Part shown: one piece after another, positions 1 to 5,088 of the stretch
Layout of the letters: each line of letters starts with the position of its first letter
Position numbering within the stretch: position 1 is the stretch's first letter
Origin: Desulfamplus sp.
Lineage (GTDB): Bacteria; Desulfobacterota; Desulfobacteria; Desulfobacterales; Desulfobacteraceae
Direction: 5' to 3'
Length of the DNA: 5,088 bases
Assembly (NCBI GenBank): GCA_015233755.1
Contig: JADFXA010000179.1
Location: forward strand, 1-5,088
Translations under genes and position numbers: made by a program
Notes under the pieces: model-generated
Told to the model about the DNA's origin: nothing
Database searches by the model: none
Seen by the model: the letters and a program-made list of their open reading frames with translations, nothing else

Positions 1-13
1 AAATAAAAACTTT

Positions 14-19
14 AAGGAG
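14..19 (+). promoter_or_regulatory. Shine-Dalgarno of the ferritin-like gene
   Basis: AAGGAG lies 7 bases before the ATG at 27. It is a near-perfect anti-16S match and the strongest ribosome binding site in the window; it fixes the start of the ferritin-like gene. The promoter must lie upstream of the window, since only 26 bases precede the start codon. Confidence 0.85.
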
Positions 20-26
20 ATACATT

Positions 27-488
27 ATGAATTTTAAATCTGTTGACGATATTCTTGCTTATGCAATCGAAAAAGAGAACGAGGCTGTTAAATTTTACAC
101 AGACCTAAGCAAAAAAGATAATTTTAAATCTGTAAAAGAAACTTTTATAAGTTTTGCAAAAGAGGAACAAAAACATGCTGATCTTCTATCAGGTCTAAGC
201 AGTGATAAAGGTAAAGTTAATGAATATGAACTGAAAACTATACCTGATCTTAAGATTAGTGACTATCTTGTTGATACAGAATACAAAGAGGGAATGTTTA
301 TGCAAGATATTTTAAGAATTGCCATGAAACGTGAAGAGATGGCAGTAAAACTATATAAAGACCTTGCAACTAAAACAGATAATAGTGAAATTATAAAAAT
401 TCTTAATCTTCTTGCACAAGAAGAGTCAAAGCACAAACTCGGATTAGAAACTATGTATGATGACTTTCTTGCAGCAAACGAAAATTGA
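27..488 (+). CDS. Ferritin-like / rubrerythrin-type diiron protein without rubredoxin domain
   Basis: This 153-residue protein belongs to the ferritin-like four-helix-bundle superfamily, close to the erythrin domain of rubrerythrin. The diiron signature occurs twice in a symmetrical arrangement. Helix 1 has E17-x-x-A20-x-x-F23-Y24 and helix 2 has E47-x-x-H50. Helix 3 has E103-x-x-A106-x-x-L109-Y110 and helix 4 has E133-x-x-H136. All expected carboxylate and histidine iron ligands are therefore present. There are no CxxC pairs, so the C-terminal rubredoxin iron centre of classical rubrerythrin is absent; electrons would have to come from a separate partner. Family members reduce peroxide or handle iron in the cytoplasm of anaerobes, and that role is inferred here. 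There is no signal peptide. The start is supported by AAGGAG 7 bases upstream. An intrinsic terminator follows, so the gene probably ends its transcription unit. The exact subfamily and activity are not determinable from sequence alone. Confidence 0.9.
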   Translation: MNFKSVDDILAYAIEKENEAVKFYTDLSKKDNFKSVKETFISFAKEEQKHADLLSGLSSDKGKVNEYELKTIPDLKISDYLVDTEYKEGMFMQDILRIAMKREEMAVKLYKDLATKTDNSEIIKILNLLAQEESKHKLGLETMYDDFLAANEN

Positions 489-530
489 TATTTTCTGATA
501 CTGCATAGTGGTAATTTTATATAAGAATGT

Positions 531-561
531 GGGCGATCTTTAGGTCGTCCATATTTTTTTT
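531..561 (+). terminator. Rho-independent terminator after the ferritin-like gene
   Basis: Arms GGGCGATC (531-538) and GGTCGTCC (543-550) pair over 8 positions, including two G-U pairs, around a TTTA loop. A run of T follows (554-561). The stem can be extended at its base by A/U-rich pairing (527-530 with 551-554). It lies 43 bases after the ferritin-like stop codon, the normal place for that gene's terminator. Confidence 0.8.
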
Positions 562-565
562 ATTA

Positions 566-694
566 TATGATAACTATTTTAAGAGCCGTATTGAATTGTA
601 CAGACCAATTGCTGAAGCATGGATAAATGATATTCTAAGTAAGAAAGATATGTTAAAAATATTAGCAAATCATAATAACTATAAAATAGGATAA
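566..694 (+). pseudogene. Possible gene remnant or small unrecognised ORF
   Basis: Between the terminator and moaE there is a + frame ending at TAA 692-694 whose translation looks like real protein. It contains SRIELYRPIAEAWINDIL followed by a Lys/Asn-rich tail ending in NNYKIG. The predicted amphipathic helix with Trp and the mixed composition are unlike random AT-rich translation. The frame stays open back to an ATG at 527, but that start has no Shine-Dalgarno and the reading would run through the terminator hairpin. In-frame alternatives are a TTG at 596 and an ATG at 650, neither with a convincing ribosome binding site. I do not recognise the family. The simplest reading is the C-terminal remnant of a decayed gene; a genuine small protein is the alternative. 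The left boundary given is arbitrary. Confidence 0.3.
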
Positions 695-705
695 ATTAGA
701 GGCAT

Positions 706-711
706 AAAAGG
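706..711 (+). promoter_or_regulatory. Weak ribosome binding site of moaE
   Basis: AAAAGG ends 7 bases before the ATG at 719 and is the only purine-rich match at proper spacing. It is much weaker than the site of the ferritin-like gene. It supports the ATG at 719, which also matches the expected N-terminus of this MoaE variant. Confidence 0.5.
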
Positions 712-718
712 TTATATA

Positions 719-1081
719 ATGAGTTTAGATAAGTTAAAAAATAGAATTAAAGCACATCCTGATTATTCTAAAGTCGGCATGGTTTTATACCACAATGGTG
801 TTGTTCGTAAGACTACAAGAGATGGGCAAGAGGTTACAGGCTTAGCCATAACTGTGAACCACGAGAAACTCAAAGAAATTATTCAAGAGCAGAAGGCAAA
901 ATCAGGTATTATCGAAGTTATAGTTGAGATTGAGGAAAACAGACCACTAAATGTTGGTGATGATGTTATGTATATTGCTGTAGCAGGTGATATAAGAGAG
1001 AATGTAATTGCCACTCTAACTGAGACATTAAATCGTGTTAAGAGTGAAGTAACATCAAAAGAGCAGTTTATCAAAAATTAG
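719..1081 (+). CDS. moaE: Molybdopterin synthase catalytic subunit MoaE (short variant)
   Basis: This is a 120-residue cytosolic protein. MoaE pairs with thiocarboxylated MoaD to form molybdopterin synthase, which inserts two sulfurs into cyclic pyranopterin monophosphate to give molybdopterin, an intermediate of molybdenum/tungsten cofactor synthesis. Features seen: GMVLYHNGVVR (residues 20-30), corresponding to the substrate-binding first strand and arginine; a TRDG...VTGL stretch (33-42); an E-rich helix; VEVIVEI-like and GDDVMYIAVAGD strands (near 65-91) matching the family's 'G.L..GD..V...V...' core; and R92. The C-terminal lysines K108 and K114 probably correspond to the catalytic lysines of E. 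coli MoaE (K119, K126), although the usual 'PxWKxE' tail is absent. Canonical MoaE is about 150 residues; this shorter form resembles the MoaE-like proteins of Desulfuromonadia-type bacteria. No moaD, moaA, moaC or moeA is visible, so the partner is encoded elsewhere. The assignment is fairly secure; full catalytic competence is inferred. Confidence 0.82.
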   Translation: MSLDKLKNRIKAHPDYSKVGMVLYHNGVVRKTTRDGQEVTGLAITVNHEKLKEIIQEQKAKSGIIEVIVEIEENRPLNVGDDVMYIAVAGDIRENVIATLTETLNRVKSEVTSKEQFIKN

Positions 1082-1106
1082 AGCCTGTAAATATACTCTA
1101 ACCCAT

Positions 1107-1116
1107 TTTAGCTAAA
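1107..1116. repeat. Perfect 10-bp palindrome TTTAGCTAAA
   Basis: This perfect inverted repeat sits 25 bases after the moaE stop. It has no loop and no following T run, so it is not a terminator. It could be a small operator-type site or chance in AT-rich DNA. The rest of 1082-1248 contains a TATACT at 1163-1168 with no acceptable -35 partner, and nothing else I can support. Confidence 0.2.
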
Positions 1117-1248
1117 CCCTATTCCTGTCAACTTAGGATCAAGTTTAACTGTCATCAATTTGTATACTAAAAGTTCTATTGTTAGAAAAACAGATTGTCA
1201 AATTCAAGATGTATATCTGATATTTCAGGGACAACGCAAAAAGAAATT

Positions 1249-3483
1249 ATGAAGAAGATATCTATTTTTACAACAGTTTTTATGCTTCTCTATTGTCTAA
1301 TTGCGGAATATTCTACAGCATATATACTTGAGGGGTTTAATTCAGAAAGCTCAACGTTGGGATTCAAATCATCTGGTAATTGGAGAATATCTGAGGGTGC
1401 ACTTCATTATGACAATCCAAATCCTCAAAAATATTATTATACATGGTTTGGTTGGAATGGTGGAGAAAACCCCGGAGGTTGGGCACCATCTCTTAAACAA
1501 TCCAACTACTTTTACGAATTTGCAGTATCTGTAATCGTAAATTGTGAAAAAACGCCAGATAATAAATTCTATGGATTGTATGCTTGCGGTCAGCAAACTC
1601 AAAATAACCAAGCTGATATTATAATGTTCAGAATTAGCCTTAATGGATATTATCGTGTAGAGGTACTAAAAGATGGAAAGTGGGATTTTTATACTGGCTA
1701 TATTAAATCAGGGGCAATAACTGGAAAAAATGATAGACTAACCATTCTTAAGCAAGGCAATCTTTTTCGTTTTTTCATTAATTATAATGAGGTGGAATTT
1801 CTTAAATTTGATAAACATTTTGGCGGTTCTGTAGGTATTGTGTCAGAAGATGATGCAAAACCGTGGTTTGATAATTTTGAGGTCGTCAATTTAGCAAACC
1901 AGCAACCTGTCTATAAACCAGATGCAGGGACTTTAAATATTTCTCGGCTGGATATTCTGAATGCTGGAGGTCTATCCGGAGCATACAGCGTCTCTTTAAA
2001 TAGTGACGGTTTGCAGCCAGCCTCATTTAATTTAGTGGAAGCTGAGGTCTTCCAATCATCTGAAAATTTTTTCTCTTGGCATGATATTTTTAACAAAATA
2101 TCGCTTTCAAGCTTTCGACCATCGTTTGATTTTAAAAATAATACTATGCAGCTTCCATCAGTACGTCAGGAGGAGAGTACTGGAGCAATCAAACTTATCA
2201 AAATGACCCTCAATCTTGAGAATGATGATAAGTTTGTTAGATTAAAATTAAACTCATTGAATGAGTATATTCCTGATTGCTCCGCAGTTGACCAGAACCT
2301 TTGGATATACAATCGCATGAAGGATATCTATTATTGGTATGACAAGATTCCTAAAATTGACTCTAAAAAATACTCTTCTCCAGAGAAGCTTCTTGAAGAA
2401 ATCAAATACAAAACATTAGATAAATGGAGCTATATCACTAATAAGTCTTCTTACTCTTCTCTTTTTGAAGAGGGCACATATATAGGCATAGGTTATGGAA
2501 GCAAATATGATGATAAAGGTAATTTGAGGATAAGCCACGTCTATCCTAACTCTCCAGTAGAACGAGCAGGTGTAAAAAGAGGATGGAAACTTCTAAAAAT
2601 TAATGACAAAAGTGTTGAGGAGATTGAAAACAATAAGCTTTGGAATGAGATATACGGAGAAGATCGTGTCGGAGTTGTTGTTGATTTGCAACTTGAAGAT
2701 TTGAAAGAAAATGTAGTTGAAATATCGTTGTTAAAGGAGAAGGTTAAGATTAACACCGTTTTCCATTATGACACTTTTAATATAGATAACAAAAAAGTAG
2801 GCTATTTGGTTTTCATGAGTTTTTTGCAAACTTCTGAGGATGAATTGGATAAGGTTTTCCAATATTTTAAGCAAAACAATATAGCAGAACTTATCCTTGA
2901 TCTACGATATAACACAGGTGGCTTGGTATCCATAGCTGCTAGTTTAGCTTCACTCATATCAGGAGATAAAACAGATGGAAAGACATTTGCGTCTGTAAAA
3001 TATAACAAAAACCATAAGAATGATAATTACAACTACATTTTTAGTAAGAAGAATAACTCACTTAATCTTTCAAGAATCATTGTAATAACAGGGGCTTCCA
3101 CTTGTTCCGCCAGTGAATTGGTTATAAACGGACTTAATCCGTTTTTGGATGTTGTGACAATTGGGAATACTACTTGTGGAAAGCCTGTTGGAATGTCAAG
3201 CCAGTTTTTTTGTGATAAAGTTCTTCAGCCTATCACTTTTGAGACTGTGAATGATGAAGGAAAAGGTGGGTATTTCAAAGGAATCGAACCAGATTACAAG
3301 ATTGCTGATGATTTAACTTTAGAATTTGGAGATCCCAATGAAACATCTTTAATGGAAGCGCTATACTATTTAGAAAACGGCAAATTTTCATCAAGCAGCC
3401 GTATTGCAGATCGAATACAACCTTCCGTATCTTCAAAAGAACAGTCTGTTTCAGGGTTTAAGAAGTTTATAGGGTCATTCTAA
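1249..3483 (+). CDS. Exported PDZ-containing S41-family serine peptidase with N-terminal jelly-roll-like domain
   Basis: The frame is open from a TTG at 1195, but ATG 1249 is preferred because it places a signal peptide at the very N-terminus: MKK, then a hydrophobic stretch, with likely cleavage after STA (residue 24). That gives 744 residues (numbering below). Residues 27-214 form a beta-rich domain like LamG/DUF1080 jelly rolls, ending in WFDNFEV (206-212). Two degenerate beta modules follow (220-267 and 291-340). A helical segment with a YYWYD motif (about 348-395) and a PDZ domain (about 409-495, GIGYG...NSPVERAGVKRG) precede the S41 core (517-713). The core contains DLRYNTGG (551-558), nucleophile S620 in TCSASEL and general base K645 in TTCGKPVG. 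The Ser-Lys spacing of 25 equals that of E. coli Tsp (S430/K455). The family cleaves proteins, often near C-termini, outside the cytoplasm. The N-terminal modules suggest binding of a surface or carbohydrate ligand (inference). glnE follows 22 bases later. Substrate unknown. Confidence 0.9.
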   Translation: MKKISIFTTVFMLLYCLIAEYSTAYILEGFNSESSTLGFKSSGNWRISEGALHYDNPNPQKYYYTWFGWNGGENPGGWAPSLKQSNYFYEFAVSVIVNCEKTPDNKFYGLYACGQQTQNNQADIIMFRISLNGYYRVEVLKDGKWDFYTGYIKSGAITGKNDRLTILKQGNLFRFFINYNEVEFLKFDKHFGGSVGIVSEDDAKPWFDNFEVVNLANQQPVYKPDAGTLNISRLDILNAGGLSGAYSVSLNSDGLQPASFNLVEAEVFQSSENFFSWHDIFNKISLSSFRPSFDFKNNTMQLPSVRQEESTGAIKLIKMTLNLENDDKFVRLKLNSLNEYIPDCSAVDQNLWIYNRMKDIYYWYDKIPKIDSKKYSSPEKLLEEIKYKTLDKWSYITNKSSYSSLFEEGTYIGIGYGSKYDDKGNLRISHVYPNSPVERAGVKRGWKLLKINDKSVEEIENNKLWNEIYGEDRVGVVVDLQLEDLKENVVEISLLKEKVKINTVFHYDTFNIDNKKVGYLVFMSFLQTSEDELDKVFQYFKQNNIAELILDLRYNTGGLVSIAASLASLISGDKTDGKTFASVKYNKNHKNDNYNYIFSKKNNSLNLSRIIVITGASTCSASELVINGLNPFLDVVTIGNTTCGKPVGMSSQFFCDKVLQPITFETVNDEGKGGYFKGIEPDYKIADDLTLEFGDPNETSLMEALYYLENGKFSSSSRIADRIQPSVSSKEQSVSGFKKFIGSF
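1924..2268 (+). other. Two degenerate tandem beta modules inside the S41 peptidase
   Basis: Two segments of about 48 residues share a pattern. Each has a Pro-Ser/Val-Tyr/Phe opening, then a strand of the form T-L/M-N/Q-I/L-S/P, a Gly-rich or Ser/Thr-Gly turn, a Y/K-x-V/M-x-L strand, and a closing F-x-L or V-x-L strand. The first begins at PVYKPDAGTLNIS, the second at PSFDFKNNTMQLP. The layout resembles short beta modules common in secreted proteins of Desulfuromonadia-like bacteria. The similarity is by eye and weak; coordinates are approximate. Confidence 0.4.
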
Positions 3484-3505
3484 TTAGCACAATTTATGGA
3501 ACAAG

Positions 3506-5088
3506 ATGATTAATAAAAATATACCAAGTCACTTAGAATCTCATATAAAAAGCAGAGTTGAAGAGCTTGAAAAAGTAATCGAAGAAAAAAAAATAATACT
3601 ACCTTTAAAGTATCACTCTATAACTGAAGAGCTTAATAAGGTTTTATTATTTAGCGATTTTGCAGCTTCCTCTTTAATAAAAAATCCCGCATTACTTATT
3701 GATTTGATTGAATCAGGCGATCTTGAAAGATCATATTTTGATGATGAGTATAAGCTAAAAATTGATGAGCAGATTCATAATCATTTAAATAAACCAATTA
3801 ACAATATTCCAATAAACGACAATCCCCTAATAAATGATAATGTTCTGATAAAATTTGATGATGCTGCATTAAAAGAGGTGCTGGGAATAATCAGAGAACG
3901 TGAGATGGTAAGAATTGCGTGGCAAGATATTGTTGAGAAAGTCCCTCTTGAACAGACCTTAAAAGATTTATCTAACCTTGCTGAGGCATTTGTTGACAAA
4001 GTAATAAATTTTACATATGATAAGTTCTGTCTTACATATGGAACTCCTCTTGATAGCCAAGGCAATATTCAAAAACCTATAGTTCTTGGTATGGGTAAAC
4101 TTGGTGCTCAAGAGTTGAATTTTTCATCTGACATAGATCTTATTTTTGCCTATCCTGAAGATCTCGAATTTGAATCTAATAATGTTATATCAAGCAACGA
4201 AACATTATTGAGCAACAAAAAATTAAGTACTATCAATACCACAGGGGAATTTTTCACAAAAGTGTACAAAAATTTCTTAAAGGTTTTTGATTCATCTACA
4301 ATCTTCTCAACTACGAGTAATTCAAACCAGTGTGGTTCTTCATGTAGCAGCTCAATGCTTTTTCGTGTTGACACACGTCTTCGTCCATTTGGGGCAAATG
4401 GTCCTATTGCCATGAGCTTTTACACGATGGAAGAGTATTATCAAACGCAAGGACGTGATTGGGAACGCTACGCATTGATCAAAGCTCGTCCAATTGCTGG
4501 AGATATTGATGCTGGTTACACTCTTCTTAAAATTCTAAATCCTTTTATTTACAGAAGATATTTTGATTATGGATCTTTTGATTCGTTAAGAGATATGAAA
4601 AAACGAATCTCGCTTCAAGTAAAAGATAAGAGATTTAAAAACAACATTAAACTTGGTGCTGGTGGAATACGAGAAATCGAGTTTTTTGGTCAGGTGTTTC
4701 AGTTGATAAGAGGTGGAGTTGAACCTGAATTTCAAGAACGTAAAATTCTTAAGATCCTTGAATTGCTTGTTCATCGCAACTGTATTGATGCAAAAACTTG
4801 CGAAGAACTTACTGAAGCCTACTGTTTTCTTCGTAAAGTTGAACACAGATTACAAGAATACAACGACCGTCAAACCCATGATCTACCTGAAAAAGATGAT
4901 GAAAAATTGAGGCTTGCTCTTTCAATGGGATTTGGCAAGAATTTTAATTATTCTGATTCTTGCAATAATAAAACTGATGCTAACTGCTCTGATGATAAAT
5001 ACCTTAATGCTTATTGTGACGATGTAATAATTACTGCTTTTTATGAAGTTTTAAATGGTTATATGTCAAAGGTTCATGAACATAATCA
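3506..5088 (+). CDS. glnE: Bifunctional glutamine synthetase adenylyltransferase/adenylyl-removing enzyme, 5' part
   Basis: The frame is open from ATG 3506 to the window edge (527 complete codons) with no stop. GlnE attaches AMP to glutamine synthetase and removes it, tuning ammonia assimilation under PII/GlnD control. Motifs seen: GMGKLGAQELNFSSDIDLIF (195-214), the nucleotidyltransferase signature with metal-binding D209 and D211; RVDTRLRPFG (287-296); QGRDWERYALIKARPIAGD (315-333); GAGGIREIEF (384-393); and the helical GlnD/GlnE-type domain with FLRKVEHRLQ...QTHDLP (441-463). This half corresponds to the adenylyl-removing (deadenylylating) domain of E. coli GlnE, which is about 946 residues. 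The adenylylating domain would lie beyond the window. The start has GGA 5 bases upstream and follows the peptidase stop by 22 bases, suggesting cotranscription. Oddities are an 18-base tandem repeat (residues 102-119) and low-complexity insertions at about 220-240, 263-284 and 479-506. The identification is secure. Confidence 0.95.
   Translation, partial: MINKNIPSHLESHIKSRVEELEKVIEEKKIILPLKYHSITEELNKVLLFSDFAASSLIKNPALLIDLIESGDLERSYFDDEYKLKIDEQIHNHLNKPINNIPINDNPLINDNVLIKFDDAALKEVLGIIREREMVRIAWQDIVEKVPLEQTLKDLSNLAEAFVDKVINFTYDKFCLTYGTPLDSQGNIQKPIVLGMGKLGAQELNFSSDIDLIFAYPEDLEFESNNVISSNETLLSNKKLSTINTTGEFFTKVYKNFLKVFDSSTIFSTTSNSNQCGSSCSSSMLFRVDTRLRPFGANGPIAMSFYTMEEYYQTQGRDWERYALIKARPIAGDIDAGYTLLKILNPFIYRRYFDYGSFDSLRDMKKRISLQVKDKRFKNNIKLGAGGIREIEFFGQVFQLIRGGVEPEFQERKILKILELLVHRNCIDAKTCEELTEAYCFLRKVEHRLQEYNDRQTHDLPEKDDEKLRLALSMGFGKNFNYSDSCNNKTDANCSDDKYLNAYCDDVIITAFYEVLNGYMSKVHEHN
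3809..3862 (+). repeat. Three degenerate 18-base tandem repeats within glnE
   Basis: Three consecutive 18-base units encode PINDNP, LINDNV and LIKFDD (residues 102-119), and a shortened related unit encoding PINNI precedes them. The first two are clearly related (ATAAAYGAYAAT core); the third is diverged. They add a hydrophilic Asn/Asp-rich loop before the conserved nucleotidyltransferase motif, consistent with local slippage expansion that kept the frame. Confidence 0.5.
4292..4357 (+). other. Ser/Thr/Cys-rich low-complexity insertion in GlnE
   Basis: Residues 263-284 are dominated by Ser, Thr and Asn, with two cysteines in a CGSSC arrangement (276-280). They lie directly before the conserved RVDTRLRPFG motif. 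From knowledge of the family, this position is normally a short T-x-D-G-type turn, so most of this stretch is an insertion. The frame is intact on both sides. Confidence 0.55.
4940..5023 (+). other. Asn/Asp/Cys-rich low-complexity insertion in GlnE
   Basis: Residues 479-506, just after the conserved LALSMGF helix, are rich in Asn, Asp and Ser and contain three cysteines (C486, C494, C504). In family members known to me this linker is a short segment between helices. The frame continues to the window edge, so it is an insertion rather than a frameshift. Confidence 0.45.

Noticed and set aside
562..718. Molybdenum-cofactor riboswitch before moaE
   Set aside because: No extended paired structure or conserved GC-rich helices are visible; the region is AT-rich and partly reads as protein.
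883..1074. Minus-strand open frame opposite moaE
   Set aside because: It lies wholly within moaE, has Ser/Ile/Thr-rich composition typical of antisense translation, and shows no ribosome site or family signature.
1140..1168. Possible promoter with TATACT at 1163-1168 before the S41 gene
   Set aside because: No hexamer resembling TTGACA occurs 16-18 bases upstream, so the -10-like sequence alone is not adequate in AT-rich DNA.
1264..1296. Lipoprotein signal (Cys at residue 16 of the S41 protein)
   Set aside because: The residue before Cys is Tyr rather than Gly/Ala/Ser, so it does not fit a lipobox; a standard signal peptidase site after STA fits better.
3496..3513. Five-codon ATG frame (MEQDD) overlapping the glnE start
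   Set aside because: It is too short to judge and lacks a Shine-Dalgarno; its GGA more likely serves as the glnE ribosome site.
3781..4413. Minus-strand open frames opposite glnE
   Set aside because: The + strand here carries unmistakable conserved GlnE motifs; the reverse frames are shadows without recognisable features.
4713..4910. Small + frame inside glnE in another phase
   Set aside because: It overlaps the conserved GlnE helical domain in a different frame and is Lys/Asn-rich, with no ribosome site.

Overview
This is an AT-rich bacterial window with four recognisable genes, all on the + strand. In order they are a stand-alone ferritin-like/rubrerythrin-type protein (27-488), a MoaE-type molybdopterin synthase large subunit (719-1081), a large exported S41-family serine peptidase (best start 1249, end 3483), and the 5' part of glnE (3506 to beyond the window edge). 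The glnE frame has no stop before the window ends. The second half of its product, carrying the second catalytic domain, is therefore not visible.

The organism looks like a low-GC anaerobic or microaerophilic Gram-negative. The MoaE variant and the short beta modules in the S41 protein resemble what I know from Desulfobacterota/Desulfuromonadia-like bacteria, and GlnE points to a nitrogen-regulated, proteobacteria-like physiology. This assignment is inference from protein style; there is no rRNA or other marker here.

Layout: the ferritin-like gene has a strong Shine-Dalgarno and is followed by a clear intrinsic terminator (531-561), so it ends its own transcript. Positions 562-718 contain no recognised gene, but one + frame ending at 694 reads like genuine protein and may be a gene remnant. 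moaE follows, with no other molybdenum-cofactor gene nearby. The 167 bases from moaE to the preferred S41 start hold only a short palindrome. The S41 gene and glnE are 22 bases apart with no terminator between them and are probably cotranscribed.

The genes do not form an obvious pathway: oxidative/iron stress, cofactor synthesis, extracytoplasmic proteolysis and nitrogen control sit side by side. The most unusual content is (a) the multi-domain S41 protein, which has a jelly-roll-like N-terminus, two degenerate beta modules and two cysteines flanking its catalytic Ser and Lys, and (b) GlnE, which carries several low-complexity insertions (an 18-base tandem repeat, a Ser/Cys-rich stretch and an Asn/Asp/Cys-rich stretch) between otherwise well-conserved motifs. 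I see no clear evidence of a novel multi-gene system.
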